Below are positions 52,497 through 63,567 of a stretch of DNA of 64,000 bases, in pieces. A program made the translations under genes and the position numbers. Origin of the DNA: Picochlorum sp. 'celeri' (taxonomy: Eukaryota > Chlorophyta > Trebouxiophyceae); contig JAACMV010000014.1 in assembly GCA_010909725.1 (NCBI GenBank), forward strand, positions 1,034,501-1,098,500. The letters run 5' to 3'. Under the pieces are notes generated by a model. The model searched no databases. It had not been told where the DNA came from and was given only the letters and a program-made list of their open reading frames with translations. Each line of letters starts with the position of its first letter. The first letter of the stretch is position 1.

Positions 52497-53169
52497 TTAC
52501 ATTTTCTTCTTGAGCCAACCAATAAAGCCAGATACAATCTACAGATGACACAATATCATTATTGAGGATAACGAGGATGAAATCACATACAGAATCACGT
52601 ACTGCACCGAGCATGAGCACGCCAATTGCAGGCTGGAAAACCCACTGCCACAAGCCAAGCCAGGCATCCAGAATGCCCTGAACACACACACACAGAGAGA
52701 AGATTACTAATCACCTAGGCCACCATGCATATGACAGGAGAAGAGAAAAGTACATACCGTATTGCCACTGGATGATTTCACCCCGACACCCACTCCAAGC
52801 CATGCCAACGCAAAGAGTATAAAGAAGAAATCGGCAATGAGGGCCTTGTCAATAATATCCTGCAGAGGTGCCTTCTCATCATTGCCCCCACCAAGCTTGC
52901 TTGTTGTTGCAGACTCTTGTTTCCTTTCCTGAAGTCGCCTCAAATCCTCCTGTAATAGCTCATCCACATCTGCAAAACATGATTGCTGTTGTTGTACCAG
53001 AAAGACACGGGTATCCTTCAATCCACGAACCTTGGTCACCACCTGCAGCTGCTATACACCTTCTTGATCGCCTATACACGGACCGATGTGTGAGTACTCT
53101 GCCGCAGGCACGTGTGTTGTTGCTAGGTGCTCGACTGATAGCTGGGGGTGTCTCTACCAGAACATGCAT
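52497..53169 (-). CDS. Small plastid-type two-helix membrane protein, four exons
   Basis: Exons 53169..53043, 52969..52758, 52677..52603 and 52538..52497 join with consistent phases to 151 residues. No single open frame shows this gene. Exon 1 is an Arg/Ser-rich, acid-poor leader (RACGRVLTHRSVYRRSRRC), probably a chloroplast transit peptide. A charged coiled segment (DVDELLQEDLRRLQERKQES) and two hydrophobic helices follow: ADFFFILFALAWLGVGVGV, and VFQPAIGVLMLGAIVSGFIGW, with the end WLKKKM. The third intron is 64 nt and the second has a TG-repeat before its acceptor. It resembles short thylakoid or envelope proteins of plants, but I cannot name the family. Confidence 0.7.
52681..52695 (-). 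repeat. TG-repeat tract before an intron acceptor
   Basis: Read on the minus strand, a run of TG units precedes the TTCAG acceptor of intron 2 of the four-exon plastid-type gene, as in the SRP72 intron. Confidence 0.75.
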
Positions 53170-53641
53170 GCCTATTTTCTCAATCTCTATGGCACGTATT
53201 GATAGATGAATGAAATTCAAAGACAATTCTCCTCAGACAAGGCAAGATGGGAGCCCCAAAAATATCTGAGAATCTAAAAATCTGAAAATGGCTGGGTGCC
53301 TAACTAATTAAGGAGTTTCACTCGCCTTTATTTTTCCTTCTCTTGATTGTCACCCTGCTGGACAGCATCATTAGTATTTACGTATGTAGAAGGGGTAGTT
53401 GATCATTCCTTTCATCAACAGAGTCACGAGGACCCTATTCAAGAGTGCATGTGGACCAAGTAGTTGCCACGTTTGCTCGATAGCAGCGCAACCTCTGAAA
53501 TACGATAGGAAATCGATTCATTTTGAATACAATCCATCTGTAGCATAGTGCGGTAGACTGCATTGTCGTATTGAACCTGGTAGGGCTTTTGTCTTTTCCG
53601 GAAACATCGGAGGCAGTGCCGCGGGGTGATACGATTTCGCA
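53170..53641. other. Divergent intergenic region, 472 bp
   Basis: Lies between the small plastid-type gene and the peptide-transporter gene. Short minus-strand frames near 53435-53754 overlap the transporter start and lack family features. No RNA gene or repeat is recognised. Confidence 0.4.
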
Positions 53642-55610
53642 TTGATGACAGAACAACAACAAGCAGCGGTGTCTCTGGGTGGACAAGGCCCGGTGGCTGC
53701 GGAAGAACCAAAGCGTTCGACCTTGCTGACTGTGTGTCCGTTCATCCTGGGCAATGAGTTTTGTGAAAGACTGGCATTCTACGGCATTTCTACGAACCTA
53801 ATTATTTATCTAACTAAAGTGATGGGTGAAGATTCTGGTTTTGCTGCCGTGCAAGTCAACTTGTTCGAGGGGACGTGCTATCTTACTCCTTTGCTGGGTG
53901 CTTGGTTGGCAGATTCTCTGTGGGGGAGGTACAAGACTATTCTGGTCTTTTCGCTGATTTACTTTGTGGGGATGACGATGTTGGCTGGTTCGGCATTTCT
54001 TCCTGGGCTCACGCCGGATTCGACGAGCGTGGCAACTCCATTGCAGAATGCAGCCTTGTATGTGTCGCTGTATGTTGTCGCTCTTGGTACTGGAGGAATC
54101 AAGCCGAACGTGTCTGCGTTCGGAGCAGATCAGTTCGATGAGCTTGATCCTCGCGATAGAAAGGAAAAGAAATCGTTCTTCAATTGGTTCTATTTCAGTA
54201 TCAATCTTGGAAGTTTGCTCGCTGTGACTGGGATTGTGTGGATCCAGGAGAATGTTAGTTGGGCGATTGGGTTTGTCATTCCAGCAATAGCCATGGCGGT
54301 TGCAGTTGTTACATTCATTGCGGGGAGCCCCAGGTATAAGCATGTCAAACCCAGCGAGAGTCCTATTTCAAGAGTGTACAGAGTGACCATTGCTGCCTGG
54401 AGAGAGAACAGGAGAATGAAAAGAGCCGGAGCGTTAGTGTCGGCAGACGGATCATCGGCAGAGCCTTTGATACCCAGCGAAGATGGACATACCGCGATGC
54501 ACCGTACACCCAGCCTGCCATGGCTGGATTCTGCAACACAGGTTCGCGCACGGGGTGGTGTGCAGCAGTTCACAACCAGGCAGGTGGAGGAAGTGAAACT
54601 TGTCTATCGCATGCTTCCAATCTTCTTCGCTACAATCTTGTACTGGACCATTTACATGCAGATGAGTTCATTTTTTGTGGTTCAAGGCTCAAAGATGGAC
54701 AGAGAAATCGGGTTACCATTCAACCTGGGTTCCTTTTACATTCCCGCTGCATCTCTGACTGTCATAAATACATTCGCCATTGTCGCATTGATTCCAATCT
54801 ACGATAGAATCCTAGTTCCAGTCCTTCGGAAGATTGGCCGACCCATGACCATGCTCAAGCGGATTGGGTGGGGGCTGGCCATTTGTGCAGGAGCCATGTT
54901 TGCCTCTGCCATCGTTGAGCGCAAGCGACTCGCGCTGTATCATCAAGATAAGATGATAGATGAAGATGAAGGTATAGTAGATATGTCAGTGTGGTATCAA
55001 ATACCACAGTATCTCCTCATTGGCATGTCGGAAATATTTGCATCCATTGGGCAGATGGAGTTTTTCTATGACCAGGCCCCAGATGTACGTGTTTTAACCT
55101 ACATACAGCAAAAACAATTCACAATGGTGGTATGACTGAAACAATACATGAACATGTGTCGTGCAGGTGATGAGGTCATGTTCCATGGCGCTGCAGCTCT
55201 TGTCTGTCTGCATTGGCTCCTACCTATCAGGGGCTCTTGTCTTTGGTATCCAGGCAATCACTTCATCCCTCGACCCGAGAGGCTACGGATGGCTCCCCAA
55301 AAATCTCAATAAAGGGAGGTTAGATTTGTTCCTCATCACCCTGGGCATGTTGATGCTCCTCAACTTGCTCCATTTCATGTGGGTGGCAGCAGGATACGAG
55401 TACAAGGCGATCGAGCACGTCAGGAGGGCTGCACCAGGGTCTCGACCAAGACCTCCGAGACCCACTCGCCCCCCTGTGGACCACCTGGATATTCCACGTG
55501 CAAGGCAACCACAAGACATGTTTGAACCAACGTCAATGACCCCAGCCCAATATGGAAGATCAGTCACGTTCAATCCACAAACTCCAGTCATGCCTCCACA
55601 GTTCCGATAA
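53642..55610 (+). CDS. POT/PTR family proton-coupled oligopeptide transporter
   Basis: An MFS-type importer of di- and tripeptides (or nitrate in some plant members). Exons 53642..55084 and 55167..55610 (82-nt intron) give 628 residues with about 12 hydrophobic helices. The proton-coupling E-x-x-E-R motif is intact in GNEFCERLAFYGISTNLIIYL (about 36-56). LADSLWGRYKTI and the PTR2 signature ALGTGGIKPNVSAFGADQFDE follow. A long hydrophilic central loop (about 245-310) separates the two halves. The cytoplasmic tail is Pro/Arg-rich. The substrate cannot be read from sequence. Confidence 0.92.
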
Positions 55611-55765
55611 ATGTCTCTATATAATTATATTTTTGTCAATTGTACACAATCTATGAACCCACGAGATACAGACTACGAATAGGAATTGGAATTCCTTCTT
55701 GGAGACTTTCAGTCGAATCTGATCCTCCTTCATTCCGCATTCGACGTGTTTGAAGTTCAAATAAA

Positions 55766-57241
55766 ATGGAAGTAGAAGGTTTTGATGAGGAAACCATCGC
55801 TCGGGTAATGGAAATAGCGGGCTGTTCTCTGAACGAAGCAGAATTCATCCTTGGAGCAAGTGGTGGAGATGTCGACCTGGCTGTTCAATTATACAAAGGT
55901 ACGTAACTATAAAAAATCAAGGGTTTCACTGACTGTTGGGGATGTATTGGATGCTGACAGGGTTTCACATGTCCAGATGAAATTGCGAATCAGTCTCGGC
56001 TTGCTGAGAATGTCCCACCGAGGCCTGATCCGCCTACAAATCGACAAGAGACTGTTCAAGAAGCGAACAGGATGGACGTTGTGAGACATTCGCGACCCTT
56101 GCCTGGGGTTTTGGGGATTCCAATTCATGTGATTGGCATGTCATTCGGCATGATTGCAAAGCTTTTGGGGGTGGCAGGTAATATATTGAGCATGGTTGGA
56201 AGAAGAATCTTGCCGAGGCGGATCCAGAGGATGCTTGGCGGTCTTCGGAGGGCTCTGTTGCCTCGTGTTGGGCCAGCGGATCCCACTGCTGCCGCAGCAG
56301 ATTTTATCCAAGGGTTTTCCGCTGCATACGGGGAGAGATGTCCAAGGTGGCAGATCAGTAGCTGGGAGGTAGCGGCACAGAAGGCTCAAGCTGACGGATC
56401 ATTTCTTTTCGTGTATTTACACTCCCCGCGACATCAGGACACGGCAACGTTTTGCAGGAATACTCTTTGCTCACCAGCTTTTGTGGACTACCTCAATTCA
56501 ACGTTTGTGTCTTGGGGAGGGAATATTCGAAGTCCTGATGCCTTCAGGTTGGCGTCAAGTCTGAGGGTGTCCAAGTATCCGTACTGTGCATTGCTGGCAT
56601 TTTCAGGAGCCAGGACACGTTTGATCACCTTTGCAGAGGGGAATGTCCGGCCAGAGGCGTTGGCTGAGCTGTTGCAGGCCGCGTTGGTGGAGCATAATGG
56701 TATTTTGTGGGAAGAAAGGCTCATCCATGAGCAGCGTTCTCATGATAGGAGACTGAGAGAAGAACAGGATGCAGAGTACCAGCGGTCTTTGGAGGCTGAC
56801 AGGGCAAAGGAGCTGGAGAGGCAACGCCAGGAAGAAGAACTGCGACGAATCGAAGATGAACGATTGGAGAAGGAAAGAATAGAAAGAGAGAGAAAAGAAA
56901 TGGAGGAGCGTGAAAGGCAAATGATGCTGGACGAGCTGCAGCAGAGGAGGGACCAGAAGAGCAAAATGCTGCCAGAAGAGCCTGGAGCTGACGATGAGGG
57001 TATTGCAATTGTTCGAGTCCGATTCCCGTCAGGGGAGAATCATCAGCGAAGATTTAGATCGTCTGATCCTCTGAAGACTGTGATTGATTGGGCCGAAAGC
57101 TTGGATTGCAATACCTATCTTAGGTTCAGTGTTGCCACAACATATCCTCGCCAGGTCCTTGTTGCTGAGCAATACCCTGAGACATTGGAAGCATTGAATT
57201 TCGGAAAGCAAATTGCCTTGGCTATTCAGCCAGAGGATTAA
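55766..57241 (+). CDS. FAF2: UBA-UAS-UBX protein, FAF2/UBXD8-like
   Basis: UBXD8-type proteins sit in the ER or lipid-droplet membrane by a hairpin and recruit p97/CDC48 for ER-associated degradation. Exons 55766..55898 and 55977..57241 (78-nt intron) give 465 residues. A UBA domain (about 5-44, CSLNEAEFILGASGGDVDLAVQLY), a hydrophobic hairpin (about 90-115, VIGMSFGMIAKLLGVAGNILSMV), a thioredoxin-like UAS domain (about 160-285), a long charged coiled coil (about 300-375) and a C-terminal UBX domain (about 385-465, VRVRFPSGENHQRRF) are in the standard order. Confidence 0.9.
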
Positions 57242-57258
57242 ATTAAATGCATGTACTA

Positions 57259-59963
57259 CTAATATTGTGAGTTGATGTTAAGGCCACTTCGTCTGGCTGA
57301 TTCAATGGCTTCATCAATTCTGTACCCAAGTAAATTTTTCCTTGTAATAATTCCTCGCACGTGATTTGCTTCATCAACAACGACAAGATGCCGAAGCCCC
57401 ATTGTCGTGAAGAGTAAATATGCCTTCTCCACGGAGAAGCTCTCTGAGACCCTATAGGTTGACATGTTTATGTATGGGAAGAGATCAAGTTCCTCTTCCC
57501 AAAAGTTTGCAGATGACATGCCCTGCGTGGATGCCATATGACCCTCTAAGACTGCTAACTGCTGTTCTTCTTCTGCAGCACTGGTCATGGGATCGACCAA
57601 TCCTTGGTCCAAGTCAGAGTATCCCACTTCCAGATGCTCGCAGGTTCCGCGTCTGACAGCCTCGACAAGGAGTTTCAGCAGATGCTCCCTTGCTACCAAA
57701 CCGATTAGATTTTCGTCGAATCTGCTCACAATCGGGAATCCGTTATGATTTGTTGATCGTAAGACGTCTCGGATATCTCCGAGCTTCATCCGTTCATACA
57801 ACGTCACAACTGGCTTTGCCATGACATGTCTGACCTCTAGTAGCTCCAAGGAAGAAGAGGTTGTTGCTTCCTTTGGAAGGAAAGGAACACACTTGACTTC
57901 CAAGAGACCATGGTAGAGAGAATGACACCCAGCATCTGCCACCCATTTGGCAAGCATGATAGCCACCATCGCTGGCAACAATATGCGGACATCATTTGAC
58001 ATCTCCATCATAATGACAGCAAGAGCTAGGGTCATTCTCGTGACCCCTCCCATGAATGCTCCAGCACCAATGAGCGCAAAAGCACCAGGATCAATCCATG
58101 CCCAAGGGCTAGGAGGCAAGAAAACACCTGGAGGAGCTCTGCATATCAAATCAACATGCTCAACGTAATTTTTCTCTCTGAAATAGCATCAAAAAATAAA
58201 AAAGAAACATACCCATCGCTCCCTGCGCCATGTGACGCGGCTATGTTGACCGTCACAAGACCAACCAGTCGTCCAATACACGCCCCAATCAACAACATAG
58301 GAACAAACGTTCCACTTGAGATGGCACTCCCTGCTGCCACAGCTGCTCCGATGAAGTAAAAAGCCAGCATACAGAGAATAGCTGCGTACCCAAACTCCCG
58401 ATGAGTTCCACGACTCAACAGATGCCTAATACTCTCTTCACCAGTCACAGACATTAGTGTTGCAAGTTCATTGTATGATTTGGGCACGGTAATGTTTGAC
58501 TGTGATGGATCCGTGTCCCAATCTGGCGGGATGTCGGACGTTGCTGCATCGGGGGAGCACGTATATAACTCAATACTATCTTCAACAATTCTCTGAATTC
58601 TCGGAGGAGTACCCTCAGGACACACTGGTGTCGATTCACCTTGAATAATGACACATTGTGTGGGCACACAGGGGAAAAAGAGGGGAAGGATAGTGCCAAT
58701 TGTGATGAAGACCACGATCAAAATGCACGGTTCCATCATTTTTGCCTTTTTTGTCTTCAACAGCTCTGACCGCATCCGCGTCACCCTCAAATTTAGAAAC
58801 GTGAAAGCAATAGCCAAAAGACCGGATACAAGCCCACAGACAGCTGCAGGAATAATTGCCATCGCATGCGTTGCAAGCTGCGTTTGTACTTCAAAAAATA
58901 CCGTAGAAGCCTCATCATCAAACAGTCCGAATGTACCTTCCTTCAACGCCGACACTCCCGAATGAAGAGTGTCGGCTGTCAAAACAGATACCATACAGGC
59001 AAAGAAGATTTGCCAACCCAATGATTGCTGCCAAAACGAAGCTACTTCTTCAAACATGAATAAAAGCCCACCAACTGGTGCAGAAAATGCTGTGGCCACT
59101 CCAACTGCAGCTCCAGCAGTCACAAAATCCCTCTTATCTTTTGGGTTTTGAAATCTCCGAAGCAGGCCACTGTCCCATCCAAGGTGCGTCGAATGACCTT
59201 GCGACAGCCCAGCAGCCATGATTGCCCCAATATGCACCATTGGACCCTCTGGCCCCACTGGAAGGCCAGACCCCACTGCCAGCGCTGCCGACAAAAACTT
59301 GACCACAAGCGTCTTCAATGTCAATATGTTCGGTATATCGCACCCATTCAGGTACGCCATGACCTCACTGACTCCTGCCCCAGCAGCCTCAGGTGCAACA
59401 TGCACCACCAGCCACGTCGACCCATACACCAATGCCAGGGAAAATGATACGTTAAACATCCATCCTATCAGAACATGAGTATGACCTAACAACCATCTAT
59501 TGCCGTGGTATTTTATGAAAGAGAAGAAGTGAATCAAGTAATGCAGGGAGAACCCAACCACTCCCATGGCAATCCCAATGCACGCCATCACCAACCAACG
59601 GTCCCAATGCCGACCCCATGCCTGCTGTGCCAACCAATGCTTGTACACCCGTGAACTAGGAGCCAGATAATCGATACTCTCCGCAGCCAACAGTTTCTTC
59701 TTCTCCTTGGCCGTATACGTATGACTCTGGCTGGCACTCTCAAGGTCATGCCCTCGGTTCAGAAGAGCCATCACGCCAACCCCATGGTCCTGCTGATGCT
59801 CCCCTGGTGGCGTCGTCCGCCCATTACCTACCAAAAATAAAAATGCACAGTCAAAACCCTACCCTACTACTCCACAATGCTCGACACGTGACACATTCAT
59901 ACCTAAAACGGCATGGTCCGGGTCAGATGAGAGAGGAAACCTCTCCTCAGTCCGTTTATCCAT
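57259..59963 (-). CDS. CLC-type anion channel/exchanger with two CBS domains
   Basis: Exons 59963..59903, 59827..58213 and 58138..57259 give 851 residues. Exon 1 (20 codons) was found by phase and splice signals upstream of a frame lacking an ATG. The CLC pore has AGAGVSEVMAYLNG (170-183; the usual form is GSGIPE or GPGIPE), PVGPEGPMVHIG with the gating glutamate (about 214), MFEEVASFW with a glutamate at the proton-glutamate position (about 281), and SSGTFVPMLLIG. Two C-terminal CBS domains follow (VRHVMAKPVVTL...; INMSTYRVSESF...). Both glutamates favour a proton-coupled exchanger on an internal membrane. Ion preference is uncertain. Confidence 0.92.
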
Positions 59964-60422
59964 TTTATTATATTATACAATGCGAATGGTACTCCTGTAC
60001 TCCGAATATGACCATACCACTCGCTCTAGTGGCGGAGCTACCTCCAATTTTCTCAATAATCTTTGTTCATTTACACTCCAGTCCCGTATGAACCACAGCT
60101 CGGTATCCTATGTTTTACTAGTATTGTTAAATAGCCTCGAGCAATGGTATTCTGTTCGTGTAAGAGGGGCCCCTCCCTCCACGGGTCCCAAGATGAAGAA
60201 GACAATAGACTACGGTCCAAACAGTGCTTTGATAGTACGCATGTGTCAATGATTTGTGGGAACGACCAATGAGACCTCTGGATCCATCTTGTTTCTCAGG
60301 ATGCCAAGATTGATATCCAAATGCATTAAATTGGATGCAAACTATTAATTGATCACCTTACTGTGCTCAGGGATATACACGGAGGGAATTGAGGGAGTTC
60401 GTGTATTTGAATTTCAAATACC
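59964..60422. other. Divergent intergenic region, CLC / NSE3
   Basis: 459 bp between two start codons. No coding frame or RNA gene is recognised. AT-rich stretches near 59966-59978 and 60335-60350 may be promoter elements. Confidence 0.4.
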
Positions 60423-61365
60423 ATGTCTGCTCGGGCCAGGCGATCCGGGGGCGATGATCAGGTGGATTTGACCCAAGGAACTGCTCAGAATGGTATTGAA
60501 TTTGTTGCGTCTGGTAGTGGCAGCGCTGAGAGGCGGGGGAGTGGTGGATCTCAGGTGGTTGTCAAGGTCGACGCTGCAGCTGTCGACTCTGTGGCTGATA
60601 CAGTGCGTACAGGTGACCTTCTGTATGAACTACGGTGCTGTCTCATCACTATCCATGTAATTGTAGATTAAAGAATACAAGGATGCTGCTGATGCTCTGG
60701 AGAGTGGACTTGCCACTCAGATAACAGACCATGAACTCGAGGCTCTCACTCGATCAACTCTGCGACACGTATTGTTCTGCAATAGTTTCAAAGAAGGAGG
60801 CATCATATCCAGGAATGAGGTGATTCAGCACATCAATGCGGCATCGACAGCGCAGAGGAAGGGTGTCCCTCCCCTGGTGATTGCCAAGGTGCAGGTGGCA
60901 CTGGCCACTCTGTTTGGTATCAACATGGTGGAGCTGACCAAACCGCCGGCGAGAAAGACTGGGAATGATGGCGCAGGAACAAAGTATTATGCATTAAAGA
61001 GCATGATTCCGAAGGATCTGTACCAGTGCACCGTGGGTACGTTTGAGTCAACCCCGACAGTGTCCCAGAAGGGGCTCTTGGGGGTGATCATTGCCCTGAT
61101 CAAGGTGTCAGGGGGCACCATCGTCGAGGAGGAGCTTTGGAGGCATTTACAATCACTTGGTGTTGAAAAGGGCACAAAACACCCGATATTTGAAGCTATT
61201 CCATCCGACGTTGTGGATGAATTCGTGAGGCGGAGGTATCTCAAGGTTGAGAAGATGCCCAGCATGGACAAGGACACGAGGCTGTATGCCGTTGGGGAAA
61301 ATGCACTGCACGAGATTTCAGAGGACATGGTGACCCAGTATGTAGAATCAGAGCTGAAAGAATGA
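60423..61365 (+). CDS. NSMCE3: NSE3/MAGE-domain subunit of the SMC5/6 complex
   Basis: NSE3 binds NSE1 and NSE4 at the head of the SMC5/6 genome-stability complex. Exons 60423..60602 and 60667..61365 (64-nt intron) give 292 residues. A disordered Gly/Ser-rich N terminus (about 1-50) is followed by the MAGE homology domain: two winged-helix halves with SRNEVIQHINA, YYALKSMIPKDLY, then the signature QKGLLGVIIALIKVSGGTIVEEELWRHLQSLGV and VRRRYLKVEKMP...TRLYAVGENALHEI. MAGE domains in non-animal genomes are normally single-copy NSE3. It converges with the ankyrin gene. Confidence 0.88.
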
Positions 61366-61403
61366 TGATCAGAACAATAATAATAATAAATAGGTATATA
61401 TGG

Positions 61404-62087
61404 TTAACCATCTTTTTGCACAGTTTCTCTCTTCCTCTTCGTCTTCTCCCGCGCCTTTTTCTCAGCTTCTTCCAGGATCTCTTGTATCTCCACATCTTTA
61501 CACAACGATCTCGCCGAATTTCCCCTCTTATCCATGGCCAGCACATTCGCCTGGTGCTTCAGCAGTGTGCTCACCACCCCTCTCTCACCAGCAATGGCAG
61601 CCAGGTGAAGCGCGTTTCTACCCTTGACATTCTTCCCATTCACCCTCGCACCCGAATCCAGAATTTTCTCTACCACGTCTTCCCTCCCTTTCATCGCCGC
61701 AAAGTGCAATGCCGTCATTCCATCCTGTGCAGGGGCAGCAACTTGGATGCCAGGCTGTTTCAATAGCAAGGCCACCGCATCACAGTGCCCCGCCCACGCT
61801 GCCAAATGCAATGCCGTTCTCTTCAATCCATCTCTGCTATTAATCACCTCAGAAGGATCATCCAATGATCGTAGATAGTCTTCCAACGCAGACACTTGTC
61901 CTGCTTTGGCAAGGTCGTGCAGCGTTGAGGGAGACATCCATATCACGCTCAAACCCTTGATTATTCTTCGATTGTGATCTATTACCAGCTGCTGTGAGTG
62001 TTGGATCAGATGTCCTCGTAGAAACGATGCCTTGCATTGGTTTCTAAACTTCTCTTTTAAGGAGAGAGCCACGTGCCGGCACTTCAT
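61404..62087 (-). CDS. Ankyrin-repeat protein
   Basis: 227 residues from the ATG at 62087. A shorter start at 61937 (MSPSTLHDLAKAG, 177 residues) fits ankyrin proteins better and would leave more room for the divergent promoter. Four or five repeats are visible: TLHDLAKAGQVSALEDYL, KRTALHLAAWAGHCDAVALLLK, GMTALHFAAMKGREDVVEKILDSGA, GRNALHLAAIAGERGVVSTLLKHQA and a terminal GNSARSLC. A basic coiled tail ends the protein. Partners unknown. Confidence 0.82.
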   Translation of the reverse strand: MKCRHVALSLKEKFRNQCKASFLRGHLIQHSQQLVIDHNRRIIKGLSVIWMSPSTLHDLAKAGQVSALEDYLRSLDDPSEVINSRDGLKRTALHLAAWAGHCDAVALLLKQPGIQVAAPAQDGMTALHFAAMKGREDVVEKILDSGARVNGKNVKGRNALHLAAIAGERGVVSTLLKHQANVLAMDKRGNSARSLCKDVEIQEILEEAEKKAREKTKRKRETVQKDG

Positions 62088-62155
62088 TCGATCCCAAGAG
62101 GTGCGAGAATTTCATCATAGAAATTATACTTTTGTTTTTCCATGCGTTTTATGAC

Positions 62156-63560
62156 ATGTCTGGATTGGCAACGTTGGTCAGTCTTTGTCCGAAGAGCTCA
62201 TCGTTGCGAATTCGTCGCAGAAGGGCACGCTTCTGAATTCATGATTGTCTGCGTCAGGAGGATTGCTAATTATGTATATTATGCATGCAGAGACGGATTG
62301 CGTACACGTCTGCGGGGGCGATTGCTGGGACATTTGCAGTATATAGGAATGACTTGAAGCAGTTGGAATTCGATGCCGTTAGTTCGTTGGGCCCCCTACT
62401 TCGTCTCCTGGATGCAGAGAAGGCTCATGGTGTTGGTATATGGGCGGCATCGAAGGGTTTGTTTCCAAGGGAGACTCGGGAGGATCCCCTGTCACTGTCT
62501 GTGTCTGTGTGGGGGAAGACGTTTTCCAACCCTATTGGCTTGGCAGCTGGTTTCGATAAAGATGGGGAGGCTGTGACGGGACTTTTGGATATGGGTTTTG
62601 GTTTCGTGGAGATTGGGTCCGTCACGCCGTTGCCCCAGCCGGGGAACCCAAAGCCTAGGTGTTTTCGGTTGAAAGAGTTTGGGTAGGTGTGCATGCATGA
62701 GGTGATTCGGTGTTGGGTGTGTGAGTACAACGTTCTTCACGTGAATATGCAGTGCTGTGATTAATAGGTACGGTTTCAATAGTTCTGGTGTGGAGAAAGT
62801 GAAGGAAAATCTGGTACGAGCTCGATCTCGAATGACAGGATCTGGGCTGCTCGGGGTTAATTTGGGGAAGAACAAGCTCAGTGACGATGCTGTAGGGGAT
62901 TATTCAGTCGGTGTGCGGGAATTAGGTCCATTAGCTGATTATATAGTGATTAATATATCGTCTCCAAACACGCCTGGACTGAGGGCCTTGCAGAGTAGAA
63001 GAGAGCTAGAGACCTTGGTTGCTGCTGTGTTGAAGGAGAGGAATGCAATCATGAAAGGAAAGGATGGGGCGCTTCCCCTTTTAGTGAAAATTGCTCCGGA
63101 TTTGGTTGAAGAGGATTTGGAAGATATCGCAAAGGTGGCACTCAAGTTGGGTGTTGATGGCTTGATTGTCTCCAACACAACAATTGAGCGACCAGGTCCC
63201 ATCCAGCATCATGTGCATGGACAAGAGACTGGGGGCTTGAGTGGGAAGCCTTTATTTACCATGTCAACAGCAGTGTTGTATGAAATGTACAAATTGACGC
63301 GTGGCAAAATTCCTCTCGTTGGAGTCGGAGGAGTCTCCTCAGGAAGAGATGCATACCTCAAAATTCGTGCTGGAGCATCTCTTGTAGAATTGTATACGGC
63401 TCTGTCGTATCAAGGGCCTTCCGTCGTACCTAATATAAAAAAGGAACTCGCAGAGTGCCTTAGGGCGGATGGATTTGGCTCGATACAGGAGGCGATCGGT
63501 GCGGACCATGCCATTGTTTCAATAGAAGAGAAGAAAAAGAAGAAAAATTTGTTCTGGTAA
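62156..63560 (+). CDS. DHODH: Class 2 dihydroorotate dehydrogenase, mitochondrial
   Basis: Oxidises dihydroorotate to orotate in pyrimidine synthesis, passing electrons to quinone at the inner mitochondrial membrane. Proposed exons are 62156..62176 (MSGLATL), 62291..62682 and 62753..63560, giving 406 residues. The tiny exon 1 is tentative (GTCAGT donor); exons 2-3 are firm, restoring [15 protein letters not shown] and active-site motifs present are [80 protein letters not shown] and [13 protein letters not shown]. An N-terminal helix after [10 protein letters not shown] is the usual membrane element of class 2. The tail ends in a Lys run. Confidence 0.93.
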
Positions 63561-63567
63561 GATGAAT

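Noticed and set aside
57005..57030. tRNA B-box-like GTTCGAGTCC
   Set aside because: It lies inside the UBX coding exon, lacks an A-box at the right distance and cannot fold into a cloverleaf.
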